From: Amphirosellinia nigrospora
Taxonomy: Eukaryota; Ascomycota; Sordariomycetes; Xylariales; Xylariaceae
Direction: 5' to 3'
DNA: 64,000 nt
NCBI GenBank assembly: GCA_004123355.1
Contig: SCHM01000004.1
Coordinates: forward strand, 4,863,017-4,927,016
The position numbers and the translations under genes were made by a program. Numbering within the stretch: the stretch's first letter is position 1; every line of letters begins with the position of its first letter. Positions 35,239-46,999 of this stretch are shown here, piece by piece. The notes beneath the pieces were generated by a model. The model worked only from the letters and a program-made list of their open reading frames with translations. It made no database searches and was not told where the DNA came from.

Positions 35239-36515
35239 ATGGCTGAGTCAAGAGAAGGCGAAAACGAGGTTCGAAGTGCTGCTTACTCGAGAAGTGGTCC
35301 AAGAAATCGTACAACTCGGTTTCGTGGTGGGCGCATTCTGGCATGCTTCAAGAACATGCGAGAGCGGGAGAACGTGCGGCTTAGCCGCGTCAATCGCCTC
35401 ATCAGCGTCAATGAGGAGGTCCAGCATGAACAATACATGGCAAGAAACGAGGTGATCCAGAGACAGTTATTTCCAAAAGATTACATCGAACTTCTTGTTG
35501 AACTGGATGAACGTGATCAAGATCTCCAGCTGTTCTCCCACCACAGGCTTTGGTATGTTTTCCAATGACACTTCTTGTAGATAAGATCTCACCATCTACT
35601 AGGTGTGAGTACAGGGAATCTATTCGCGGCAAGGAATAGTTCACGATCTTCATGGCGTCGGCGTTCCACAAATCCATGCAGAGGTCAATAGATATCGCGA
35701 TAACGAACTGGGCGGCTGACTTGACAAGCAACCCGAACTCCAGTGCTGAATGCAAAACAGCTGCAGAGAAAATAGATCCTTCACAAGACGACAAAATGCG
35801 ATTTGAGATGAAACCCCTACGTGGAGATTGCTCTTTTCGGTACGGAGGGAATCTTTGCACATATCCACCTTTAGTAATTAAGATAGCATGGCTCAGTCTA
35901 CATATAGGTTGGAAAAAAAAGCAATGGAACTTATTCAAGAAGGTGGAGGTGAAAACTCGAACTGTGGTCGGCCTGAATTTCTATGAAACATGGAATATGT
36001 AGGACGCAACTCGCGACCTGGTTAGCGACAGACTGAAACCGAAACGCGGACCCTTCTCGGCGTTTGTCTGGCGTGTTGATTTTCAAACAAACGGTCAACA
36101 GGTTTTCGAAGACGATGGTCGACCGAGTGTACAGAAAAGCGACTATATCTTCTGTGACGACGATGGGAATCCAGACCCTGCTGCGGAATTGCAGTTGAGT
36201 TTAAGAGACTTTGTACCAGCACAAGCTATCAGAACAGAAAGTTGGGATGAAGTCAAAGACCTGGATGATGTAAAACTGACACTTGATTCAGCAACAATGT
36301 TAAAATTCTTTGATAAGGCATTGGAGAGACAGAAACTTGAAGATGCACGAGACCAACCCGAGCGGGAGAGAAGAAAGCGGGAGGCAAGGGAACGGAATGA
36401 AGAAAAAGCCGCACAGAGGAAGGCGGATGCGGAGAAGCAGAATAAACGATGGGCCGTCTTAAATGTGATTGAAAAAGGCGGGCATCTCCTACGAAAACTG
36501 CCCGGGAGAAATTGA
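35239..36515 (+). CDS. Fungal protein with PD-(D/E)XK/Uma2-like segment, disrupted
   Basis: A broken but clearly protein-like gene. Exon 1 (35239-35552: MAESREGENEV to the QLFPKDYIELLVEL helix) joins 35603 over a 50-nt intron. Further on come TYPPLVIKIAW, then VVGLNFYETWN, FSAFVWRVDFQ and LQLSLRDFVPAQ, ending in a charged coiled coil (about 36300-36480). The order, a YPPLVIxIAWS-type strand followed by a Lys-bearing helix and a VVGL strand, resembles widespread fungal proteins with a Uma2/PD-(D/E)XK-like core; this is from memory of the pattern and is not proven. At least three frame changes lie between 35637 and 35950, and a TAG (36000-36002) sits in the same frame as the open sequence on both sides. 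It may be a true pseudogene or sequence error. The minus-strand ORF 35408-35938 is its shadow. Confidence 0.5.
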
Positions 36516-37075
36516 AAATAGGGCACAGGTGGAAAAGGCGCAGGTTGCTAGACATTATCCTCAACCACAAGTCCTGCACCCAAGCTTGAGAGAAGCCCCC
36601 AAGTCTCATCACAGCAGAATATGGTGGTTAACTGTCTCAATCTCGTTCAATTGTTTTCTTTTTCTGGACTAGTATACGATGTGGGATTTTTTCGTCGCTT
36701 TGGAATCTAAGTCGCGTGGCATCGCTATTAATCAAATTTTCTTTCTTTGTCTGGTCTGGTCTCTGATCCCTGTTCCTGGCACTAAGTGAATAAGTCGAGC
36801 TGCTGAATGATCGAATGCAAGATCACCCCCTTAACTAGGGTCCTGTGACTCGTCTGGGCCAATTCAATACCCCAGTCTTATGGTTACTTAATTTGAATAT
36901 ATTGTGAGGTGCTCATGAAGACACTCGAAAAAAAAATATCTGCCAAGGACCGAGTTGTAAAGACCTATAGGTCCTGACCGATTTAAACTTTCGCTGTAGT
37001 TTGGACGAAAATCTATCACTCATTACGAGGAGTCAAAATCTGTAATGTAAAAAGCTTGTCCCCTTTCTATATTAA

Positions 37076-37156
37076 CTATTAGCTAGCTATCGGCTATCTA
37101 GCTATCTGCTAGCTGTCTGCTAGCTGTGCTGTCTGTCTGCCGGCTGCTGGCTGCTA
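37076..37156. repeat. Degenerate ctagctatctg simple repeat
   Basis: Nested short repeats of ctagcta, tctgctagctg and tgctgtctgtctgc, grading into ggctgctggctgct. The units are imperfect and the order suggests repeated slippage. Confidence 0.8.
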
Positions 37157-37901
37157 TAACAAAATCCGTAGAATATATCAAGTCAAAATAAGATAGATAG
37201 TACATATATAGATAGTGTGTATACATGCTAGCTTCCCATGTGAATGGACCTACTCAAATTCCCGTTGCAACGTCCGTACAACAAGCGCTCCATCACCCCT
37301 TGGGCAAAGCAACGGTCGTCCGCACTCGATAATTGGGGCACCTACATTTGGACATCCGCAGTCTGCTATTCCAAAACCACAATTGCAACATTCAGTGCCA
37401 GCAGGGCAGTCAAGTCAGCAACCGACCGTCCGGCCATCCGCCGGACATCAGGTTGCCGGCTCAAATACAGCACAGGTTTCATCGCAACCACCCCATCAAC
37501 ATTCATCGCCCGTATATACTTCTTCAGAATCCGACTCCGTTTTCACCAGGCGCCATGGCTTTCTAGTGGATATAACTGGTAGTCTCCTGAATCCAAGACG
37601 ACGCCTACAAGGATGCTTCCCCGTTCATTTTACGCCCAATAGAGCATCCTACTACGAAATATATGATGTTTGCATACTACTGCCAACAGAAATTAAAATA
37701 TAAGGGAGACCTTATTAGGTCACGATGTAACTCTCATTTGCCTACGATCCGGATGCTCGATCTCCGTAGAACCATGCAATTGGTTCAGCGGTTGAACTGA
37801 CACCTACTAGTGAACCTAAGAATAACCTAATGGCCCACAACATAATGCAAACAGGACTAATGGCAACTTCAATTGTCTCGTGTTCGAGATTCCGTATAAC
37901 C

Positions 37902-38040
37902 CCGAAGGCTATCGGTAATTATAAAAATATATTTATGGCGTGCTGGGTATATAGGCCTTTTTTTGCATGATACCGAATGCTTTCGGTAATTATAAAAATA
38001 TACTTACAGTGTGCTGGGTACGTAGTATGTTTTTTTGTGC
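37902..38040. repeat. Tandem duplication, 71-bp period
   Basis: Copy 1 starts at 37902 and copy 2 at 37973. Shared segments are cggtaattataaaaata and gtgctgggta, and both end in a t-run. The copies differ mainly by transitions and a few other changes, so the duplication is not recent. It lies 95 bases from the 3' end of the isocyanide synthase gene. Confidence 0.85.
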
Positions 38041-38134
38041 TTTAACTTTATATGAATGTATATACATGTATATCCTTCTATAGGATGGGTATTATCTGTC
38101 CTTGTTTACCTTCGAATCTCAGTGTTCTTTCTCA

Positions 38135-40012
38135 TCACTCCTCTCCATATGAGCTACAGTTAGACCAGTTGACCGGTTTCTTGATAGTAACCCATGGGGC
38201 TCGGGGTATGAGATTATTTTTTGTCGCCACATTCACCTCAACCACCTCGGTCTTGACCTGCATCTCGTCGATTTTCCCGCTCAGTAATTCAAAGCTGGTG
38301 TCGCGAAGCGCAAAATGACCCCCTCCGTCCATATCGTCCACCCATTCGCCGTTATACCTCCCGCTAGTAATGGCCTTGCGCGCTGCGCTCGCCTTCGTCA
38401 AGTATGCAACCTCATCCCCCTCAATTTTGACGATGCTGTTGTGCCAGGGGGTGGGGAGTTGGAAGTCGTACCTAGCCACGGGCTCGTGGCGGCCCTCGAC
38501 CTCATCGATTGGGCGCACTCTGTCCCTAGGGAAAAGGCGAATTCCAAATTTCGGCCCACGGTTATTATGCGCGTGGATGGAGAGACGGACGTAGTTGGGG
38601 AAGAGCAGCTCGAGAAGATTCGAATAGGCTTGATTTCGCAGTATCATCTCTGCTGCTGAGTTGGATGCCGTCTTTTTCTTCCGGGAGGCTGATTGGCCGA
38701 CAAACGCTGGCCCCGCGAGGTCCTGCAGCATGAAAAATGACATGCCACGATACGCTTTGAGAGTTTTAGGGTCTTGGGCTAGGATAAGGCCCCGAAAGTG
38801 CTTCCGATCGACGCCGCAGCTTGCCATTACTAGCTTGCGAGAAAGCTCAGTTGTCTCATAATGTTGGGTTTCAATAGGATGATTCAGAAGATCAGGATCG
38901 AGAACCAGACTGATCGAAAGTCTGGGTATTGTCCGAATGCGAAAAAAACAGGTCACTTAATCCACAGAATTTAATGGCTTCTCGGTCCGCTGCGGAGTCG
39001 AACATAGATCGGTACAGTTCTTGCAGATCTGATTCGTATTCGGACACCACATCGTCGCCAACGCCAACTGTTCGTTTCAAAAATTAACCGCCGCTTGTTA
39101 AATAAGGGAATTCTTCTGACTTACTACAACTGGACAGGAGATGACCGTCATGAATGATCCAGACTGTGGCCCCAGGCGCATATAGCTTCTTCACACTCTT
39201 GACAAAAGTGGAAAGTGTTTCCAACGCGATGCGCTCTGCCATATCCGGTCGGGATCCGCCGACCTTAGTATCGTTGGGAGATTTGCAAGGGAACGCAGGC
39301 AGTGCCATCTGGCACGCTTCGTTCCTATTTACAAAGTCCAAGACACGGTGGAAGAAGTACTTGCGACCTGAGATATCCCACTCATCTTCTGCCGCTGTGT
39401 TTCGGAGCATACGCTCAAACAGTACGGTAATTTGCTCGGCGACAAATTCACAATTACGGCGAGATGATGCCTTAGATTCTTGGTCAGCCGAGTTTGTAGT
39501 GCGATTTTTCGATTTCTGGGGTAAAACAATGTTTTCACCCATTCCCAAATTCTGGCGGCAAGAGACTTGGAGTCATGATGGGTGAAATCCCGCTGCTCCT
39601 GATCTAGAGGAGGCTGCAATGTGGTTCTCGAGACAAACAAGGTTTCGATCCATTCCTGGAATGCATCCTCGTGTTTGTCGTCAGACTGATGGACAAGGAT
39701 ACCGACGTAGCACTTAAAGCCTTCGCGATATATTTCTCGGGCTCGCAGTCTCGTGTGGGTTTGATTGGGAGAAGGGCCCGGAAGATTGGGCACTATATCA
39801 AAAGAACTCGTTTGAACCAGCAAGCCTGATGGCAAAGGTGTGAAGATAGGCTTGCTGGCTTTCAATTTTTCGAAGATTTCGGGCCAGCAACGTGTAATTG
39901 TGTCGGCCTCTTTGCCTTCGGTATTTAGGAGTCGGCCATCGGGGCTGCGGCAATACAGACCCAATGTGGAATGGAAAGGCGAGGAGCCGTGGTTGAGAGT
40001 CGACGACGACAT
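38135..40012 (-). CDS. Isocyanide synthase, stand-alone (DIT1/PvcA family)
   Basis: A member of the DIT1/PvcA family. Characterised relatives (bacterial PvcA/IsnA, fungal isocyanide synthases) turn the amine of an amino acid into an isocyanide using ribulose 5-phosphate; yeast Dit1 makes a formyl-tyrosine spore-wall precursor. Diagnostic blocks are ALPAFPCKSPN, PDMAERIALETL, IHDGHLLSSC, FCGLSDLFFS, NYVRLSIHAHNN and PTPWHNSIVKIEG. Exons are 40012-39125 and 39067-38135 (57-nt intron just after HLLSSC). The start at MSSSTLNHG (40012) leaves an N-terminal extension of about 150 residues. Frame breaks occur near 39530 and 38925. There is no dioxygenase or NRPS part, unlike its partner at 45-47 kb. 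Divergent from the MFS gene at 41.6 kb. Substrate cannot be told from sequence. Confidence 0.88.
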
Positions 40013-41569
40013 GGAGAGGGTGTATACTGTCGATCCACAACTATTTTGGAATATCAAGAACACGGATATCGGTAGGCTGGTGATATGCTCAACTCCTAGG
40101 TACAGCGGAGACACAAAGTGAGCGCACAGAGCTAATATAATATTGTCTGAGCGAGTGTATGTATATATTCGGTAAGGCCAACGCCTCCCCCTATCCCGCA
40201 AAAGCTCCCACACTTTACTATCCTTCTAGACTTCCTCGCATATTTTATTTCTCATGTCATACAAGCAGGTTTGCTACGCCGTTCTACGCCGCTTTGCTAC
40301 GCCGCAACATGAAGGAAAGCTGGGCAACGCTCATCGAGATGACGCCGATTCCAACAAGGGTGTCGTCGTCCTCGCCGTCGACACCCTAACTAGGTAAATC
40401 ATCGCACGAATGGAGGAAGTATTTGAAATCATTCACGTAAGGCCAGAGGCGAGGCGATGGCACTCCTGCTATTACACTACTAGCACCACAGCGGAGCTGA
40501 GTAAAAGGCCCGGCGCTTTGGGATAGATGAGACAAGATAGTCAAACGATCCTCCAGCAGAGGAAGGTAGGACTTTTAAGTTTCTCAGTCTAACCATACCA
40601 GTTATACAAGGCCGTCTGGCTCAGGTCAACTAAGCCTAACTTATTATGCAGCTGGGATTGTAATAAAAGTTTACCTACACGTACGTCGGCTCTCGGATAC
40701 GAATGGTATGTGTTGTCACACCAAAGGACTTCAAAAATGTTAGCACAATGACAGCCAAACTATAGGTTAGTGGAGAGGAGCGTTTCACCTCGTATTCACG
40801 TCGGAATTACGTGCCATAAGCGATATACATGTAACTACATGGGACCTTTGGCGTGTATACTACTCAAGCACTAAAGTATCTAGATGTACCTACTGTAGTA
40901 GGCTATATGTAGTCATGATAGCCTCTCAGAATTAGATTCCAGACCGGCGTTTCTGAGCTTCCTCATGCGGAGGAGGGAATTATTACCAACGCCTAAAAAG
41001 TTTTTAGTCTGGGCTCTAGCGATCGGATCACACCTTCCAGAACAAAGTCCTCTCAGGTGCCGCTAGAGTAAAGCATGGACCAACTACTTATTCCCTAAAT
41101 GTCTCAAGCGTCTGCAGCTAAAATTGTGGGCGACGAGTTCTTATGCCAAGACCCGTACGAGCAAGATTGAGCTAGTTTAGTAAACTTAGCTCGGAAGTGA
41201 TTGCAGCCTCACACACCATGCTAGCAGTCTCGGACGCGTGGGAGCGTGGGAGCTTTTGTGGAAAGGGGAAGACCCAGGCCTTGCCAAATACATGCTCAAC
41301 ATTGGACTACTTATCCTTGCCGTAAATCTTCTCTGTTTTAACACTAGCCTGGGCAGAATTTTGTGCATAACTTTACTAATCCGAACGTTCGATTCTCTTC
41401 ACCGAAGTGACGAGGCCAGCCGAACGCGGTCAAGCTAGCTTAAGGGTTTCTAATTTGATCACCTGAATGTTTATATGAGGAGTTTGTCCATTTCTTGGGC
41501 AATTGAACGCGGTGTTTTGTTCCAGTATATACTCCCGTGAAAAATGGCCCACGACGACACGTCATCAGT
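40013..41569. other. Divergent promoter region, isocyanide synthase / MFS
   Basis: A 1.55-kb spacer between divergent cluster genes, so it should hold the promoters of both. ORFs at 40159-40389 and 41186-41438 are not convincing. No regulator binding site can be named with confidence. Confidence 0.45.
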
Positions 41570-43131
41570 ATGACTGAGAAGGGCGAGAACCCATCGCCTG
41601 CGGTGGCACCCGTCCACAATGTTGAAGAATCCTCACAATCTAGTGTGGTTAAGGCAGAAGAGAGCGTGGTGGCGATGTGAATCCGTGCCTGATGTCGAAC
41701 AAGTCACGCCCCACCACCGAAGGAGCCATACACAGCTTACACTCTATCTCGGCAGAGGTTTATTCTTCTTATTGCCACTCTTGTCGGCTTCTTCGCTCCT
41801 CTCTGCGGCGCCGTGTATCTCCCCAGTCTGATTCTTTTCCAAGACATATTCCATGCATCCAGTCAAGTTATTAACGCGACGGTCAGCGTGTACCAGGCTG
41901 TTTTTGCCGTGACACCGTTGTTTGGCGCTGCGGCAAGCGACTATGGCGGTAGGAAAGGCGTCTACCTGGTCACCTTGTTTATCTTTCTCGTCGCCAACAC
42001 CATCTTGGCGGCAGTTCCTGCCAATATCGGAGCGTTGTTTGTTCTGAGAGTTTTTCAGGCCCTTGGTGCCTCTGTCGTAACATCCGTCGGCGCGGGCACT
42101 GTTGCGGATATAACGGTGCCCTCCAAGCGAGCCTCGAGAATGGGCATCTTCTTGCTGGGTCCTAATCTTGGACCGGTATTAGGCCCTCTTATCGGAGGCC
42201 AGTTTTCGACTCCCCATCTTTGGAGATGGATCTTTGGATTCTTGTGTAAGAGCCTCCGCCCTACTTTTGAGGTATGAAATACCCTACTGACTTGCCCTTT
42301 TTGGCAGCGATCGCTTGCTTCCCCGTCTATCTCCTTGTGGTGTTCTTTCTCCCAGAAACACTTCGTTCCTTAGTAGGAAACGGGAGCTATTTCGCTAGCT
42401 CTTCAGGATGGCTAGTTAAGCCTCGGCTACGGCAAAAGCGGATCGTACCTGAGGGTGCATACCCCAAACCGCCAAGGCTGACCCCCAAGAGGCTGTTCAC
42501 TTTGCTCACCTTTGTCCCCAACTTGATCGTTAGCGTTGGGTCGGGCGTGCAATTCGCGGGTCTGTACTGCATCTACATCTCTTTCCCACGCGTCTGGCAG
42601 GGGCGGTATGGATGGACTGGAAGCGAGACAGGGTACGCGTACCTCGTCCCGGCCGTCTTTCTCCTGATTTCTTCACTATTAGTCGGGCGCCTGTCAGATA
42701 TGATGTATCGTCGCTACAAGGCCCAGCATGATGGGCAGGCTCCCCCGCCAGAAAAACGCATTGACATGCAGATCTGGGGTTACCTCTTTGGCGCAGCTGG
42801 CAAGGTCATGTTTGGGTGGTTTGTCTACAAGAAACTTCATCCGGTGGCTGGCCTGGCCGCCAGTGCTATAGCATCGGTTGGAACCGGCCTTGTCATGGTC
42901 ACTAGTACCGCCTACCAGACAGAATGTCAACCCGGGGCTACTGCTTCTCTAGTGGCACTCGCCGGCTTGTTGCGAAACATTGGTTCCGCAATTTCCGCCG
43001 CTATTATCGATTCGGTGATGAAACGGTTAGGGATAGGTTGGTTCTTCACCGGTCTTGCCCTTCTAGATGTTGCGTGGACGGCTGGAATAGTTTATATCCG
43101 CTTAAGAGGACATACTTATCGCAAGTCATGA
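41570..43131 (+). CDS. MFS transporter, DHA1 (drug:H+ antiporter) type
   Basis: A 12-helix major facilitator of the DHA1 type, probably exporting a small molecule across the plasma membrane. The first helix is FILLIATLVGFFAPLCGAVY. The motif-A loop DYGGRKGVYLV follows, then VLRVFQALGASVV, and MGIFLLGPNLGPVLGPLIGG, the antiporter motif C region. A 62-nt intron (42246-42307) falls after WRWIFGFL; the second exon runs VRKxxx-free from ACFPVYLLVVFFLPETL to a stop at 43131. Start MTEKGENPSP (41570). Two opposing frame breaks lie in the hydrophilic N-terminal tail (about 41675-41715); the membrane part of each exon is intact. Divergent from the isocyanide synthase at 38-40 kb, so a cluster exporter is a reasonable inference. 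Confidence 0.88.
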
Positions 43132-45038
43132 AAGTCTAGTGCCCGCTGGAAGAATTCAATGGTTATATTTTATCATCCGATAGCTAGACATGGCCACACA
43201 AGTTTAATTAATTTCTATCGATACCATACTATACATACTCGTGTCACTATCCTACGGGTAGGTACTAGATTTAATAATCATCTTATGTCACTTTTAGACC
43301 CATTGCACTATATCGAAGATGAACAGGTGCTGCTTGTAGAGTTCACCTGACCTGTTTCATGATACCTATTCCCTTAAGGTTAGAGGTACCGTTGGTTGAC
43401 TTACAGGTTCCGAGAACTAAATTACACCAACGTGCAGAACTATGCAAATGGATGAGATTAACAAACTAAATTAGGAAAGCAGTGTTCTAACGTTCCTCTA
43501 GCTGAAAATCTCACTTTCCTCATCTACGTAGAATTTCGTCATGGCGTTCTTGGCAATTATACCATATAATACATGAAAAACTTGGTTTTTTTAGCGGTAG
43601 CCCGTTTGCGGCACATGGTCCATCGGACAGCGACGAGGACGCCACCGGCGAGAAGCGGATATACATATTCTGCAGCCGAATTAGCAGGATGGATTCTCGG
43701 ACGTCACGTTTTGATTTCCGCACCACAAACTAGCCGTATGTGGAAATCTGTATATATATATATATACCTATATATATTTAAAAAATTTTCTAATTCTTTT
43801 TATATAGCTTTAGTAATGAACGTTTACTTTTGCCTGTATAATTATTAACTTCAAGTTGTATATATAGTAGATGGTTATTTGGGAGGGAAAGCCTCTAAAT
43901 ATAGCTAGTTTGACGTGTAGAAATCAAAACGTGACATCCGAGAATCCGACCTGCCGAATTAGGAATACACCTAGATCTAATTGGTCTAGATAACTGGGTC
44001 TATGCGGTCCGGTCCGGAAGACTCGAACAGATCCGCTGAATACGGAGCTGGATGATAAAGATATGATTAAACAAATAATTATTAACAAGTAATCTAGCAC
44101 GAGTTTGATTCAAAACTATCTGTCAGAGATTGGATGTGGTAGAAGACTCCGTGAGGGGTAGCCCATATACACTGTGAATAGTTAGGTACCTTTCCTAACA
44201 CGGATAGACGGCTATTTATATGCCTAGTGGGTAGATTTGAAACTTATTAGTGCTGAACGGTCATTGTGTGGGGGGGAGGGGGGGTTTGGAATGGTACATT
44301 GTTAGTGATTTTATCTTTTTCTTAATGGGTTCCACATCTAACGGATAGATTCGAATCCTTCCAAGTTTGCTTTGCTAGTGTTCCCTCTTTTCCTCTTGGC
44401 AACGACTAGACGCTTTCTACGCCGCAGACTATAGCATTGTTAATTCCGCCGCACCAGGACTGAGTTTTTAGAAGACTTGGTAATGTTAAGATGTTAGAGT
44501 TCTAAATTGGATCTAGGCTCAAACTGCTTAGTCCAGCCCTGACTGATGTCCTTTCCCTACAACACCTACCCAAAGACCTAGCCGGTAATGCTTGACCAAA
44601 TACATGACACTATGACCAACATATATGAAGGGCTTCATCGGTCTGCTTACCCTGGTATGTCAAAGTAGCATTTGGCTTCATAAATTCCTGTTAGAGAATG
44701 AAGCGGCCTATCTTGACCATTTCTATCCCTGGAATGTGTGTTTTACATAATTGCGCTGATCTTATTCTGATTTTGATAGATGAACGACTTATCAAACTAA
44801 TTTGGCTAATTTTCCAAGTTCGGTCCTCCGCTGCTGCGCCCAAGTTATGACAGAAATACAAGCTTGTAATTTGTTGTTCTTACTTGTATACCTGTTGACT
44901 GAATATTTACTAGACTCGTGCATATATCTTCTGAGTACCTAATCTGAGCTACGGTGCATAACTATGTTGGGTCATGCTAGTATAATCATCAATTCCTACG
45001 CAATCCGTCAAACCCGCTAGTTGAAGGTGAAGGTTTTA
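43132..45038. other. Intergenic, AT-rich, with MITE-like element
   Basis: A 1.9-kb spacer with no supported gene. It holds a small inverted-repeat element (listed separately), a TA microsatellite near 43751-43780 and a G-rich run at 44269-44285. Confidence 0.5.
43679..43960. mobile_element. MITE-like element with about 55-bp terminal inverted repeats
   Basis: The left end (43679-43734, containing ggattctcgg and gtcacgttttgattt) is repeated in reverse complement at the right end (43904-43960). Long identical blocks are broken by a few mismatches, several of them C/T changes. The roughly 170-base interior is AT-rich, with TA repeats and no ORF. The size and structure fit a non-autonomous DNA transposon (MITE). 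No clear target-site duplication is seen. Confidence 0.65.
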
Positions 45039-46999
45039 CTAAAGACCCTTGTTCCAATCGAGATCAATGTGCCACGTTTCTCGATCGCACTCCGATGGAG
45101 ACGAGACGTATGTATGCGACACAGACGCATTATCGTTGACGAGAAGATCACCCTTTTCCCACGAAAAGCGCAAGGATGTGCGAAAATCATGTGTCATTTG
45201 TTCAATAAGCTGTACAAGGGACTGCTCCGCGTTTTCTAGAACAATCTTGTAAGTGGAGTACTTGCTATGATCGCCATCCCAGGGCGAATACCAGCACAGG
45301 CAAGGCACATTAGTGATAGGATGGCGCACAACGAGTGGGAGACCCTTGTATAAGTTTGACCCACAACCGTCATTAGTCATCTCCCAGGTGACTGGTTCTA
45401 ACCTTTCAAGATTCCATGGCGCGGGCAAGAAGCGGAAGAATAACCTCGAGTTACAGAAGAGAGTATAATCATCTCCCTTGGGCCTGCGTAGACAGGCAGG
45501 CGAAGAACTGGTATCCGGGAGAGCTGAGCCCTTTCTTGGCTTCGTCAAACGTGGTGGCGACGTTAAACGTGTTACCTGTCGGGGCCAAGGTCGAGATATT
45601 GCCTATCTCATGGCCCTTTTCGACTCTCAAGTCTTCATCAAGAGTTTCGCTGAATCCACGAAGAACTACTGGCGAGAAGTGGTTTGAAAGAAGCCGGACC
45701 TTCTGCATAGGTATTAGACGCATCGATGGTGAGTGATTCACTGGGCGGATGATGACACCGCAAGGATAAAGATGTTCGATGTCAACTTGGAGGCCTGAAC
45801 TACCCCAGTCAAATAGGTCGGACTTGACACGGAAGAAATACGGCTTTCCATCCTTATAAATGAGCTCATGGGTGTCCCGGACTTGGTCAGGGTAGACGGT
45901 GCGATATGACCCGTCAGCGTCGACGGCGACGACAGAGCGCCATGGCATCAATCCAACAGATCCCTTTTGATCAGCGTTGGGGATCAGCGCCAGAGAGAAT
46001 TTGTCCTTGCCGATCGAGTCGTGGATAGACAACCGCACATAATCGGGTAGGTTGGCCCGCAGTGCTGCGCCGTACGCCTTCCCTCGTTGGATCATCTGCG
46101 TCGCCAGATTTTGCGGGCTCTCGGTGGCCTTCCTGGCCAGGACCCCGACGTAAACAGCATGCGTCGTTGCCCAATCCTTGTCGGTTTTGACAGCAGCACT
46201 AGCGTCGAACTGTGCATCGCCGTATCTATAAATTAATTCCCGGCGAATGCACGTAGCATGCTCAACATAATAAGCCTTCGCCTTGTTCTGATTCTCTCGA
46301 CCAAAATGGCGGGCAGGATGCTCGAGTAGATCCCAGAGGCGGACGAACTTGATATTGCGAAACCCTTTTCTCGCTGCCATAGCCCTGAAGGCTTCGCCAT
46401 ACTCCCAGGCCGCTTCCTCAGGAACGCCCATCATATCTAGGAGCTTTTATGTTAGTATTGGGGCCAGAAGCTGGAACGAAACTTCACTTGCCGTTGTACA
46501 CCAATCCATCTGAGGAGATCAGAACCTCAGCCCCATTCTCATAGATGGCTGAAATATTATCGCAGAGACCTTGCAAATGGGCAAGTGCAAGCTCTTCCCC
46601 TAGGTCAGGCAACGGGCCAAGTACCAAATCTTTGGAGTTCTCTTTGAATGGGAATCCCGGAAGAAGCATGCGAACAGGGGCGCCGGCGGCAATCTGCTTT
46701 GTCACCATGGGCAGGAATTCGTTAACAGCATCCTGTGAACCAGGGTCTCTTTCGGAGACGACGCCATAGCTGGCGATGACAGCAAGCACTTTGGCAGCAG
46801 TGGCTTCGTGGGTCTGAGCGACGATGTCGTCGACAGAGCACTGTTTTTGAAAGACTCCTTTCAATTCTCCCACAAAAGCACTGCTTGTGCTGTTAGACAA
46901 ATCTGCAGTGGCAATGGCTACATTTGGCAGGGCTCCTTCAACAGGCGGTTCAGTCTGTAAAGGAGTCGGGGACTGGCTAGCGTCATGAACTGAGTCCAT
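45039..46999 (-). CDS. Isocyanide synthase fused to TauD-like dioxygenase domain
   Basis: A two-part enzyme. The N-terminal isocyanide synthase part (DIT1/PvcA family) shows MLLPGFPFKENSKD, LPDLGEELALAHLQ, SSDGLVYND, EYGEAFRAMAA, NLPDYVRLSIHDS and RPVNHSPSMRLIPM. The C-terminal part matches the Fe(II)/2-oxoglutarate dioxygenase (TauD-like) domain found fused to fungal isocyanide synthases: FSPVVLRGFSETLD, PGYQFFACLST, DDYTLFCNSRLFFRFLP, LPLVVRHPITN, LRFSWEKGDLLVND and SHT. The connecting stretch normally carrying the iron-binding H-x-D is missing. Exons are 46999-46492 and 46436-45039; the 55-nt intron uses a GC donor (GCAAGT), the only choice that keeps SSDGLVYND in frame. Another in-frame ATG is at 47026. 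One frame break lies near 45485. Divergent from the P450 gene. Confidence 0.88.

Larger units (their letters stand above)
36516..38134. other. Intergenic with repeats and an orphan ORF
   Basis: A 1.6-kb spacer. A 162-codon plus ORF (37215-37703) has a Pro/Gln/Ser-rich stretch (for example SSQPPHQHSSP) and no recognisable domain; it may be a relic of a coding exon. A ctagct-type simple repeat and a 71-bp tandem duplication are listed separately. Confidence 0.45.

Noticed and set aside
35408-35938. 176-codon minus-strand ORF
   Set aside because: Antisense to the disrupted PD-(D/E)XK-like gene, whose plus-strand frames make more protein sense.
37215-37703. 162-codon Pro/Gln/Ser-rich ORF
   Set aside because: No domain and no splice or neighbour support; mentioned only as a possible relic in the intergenic entry.
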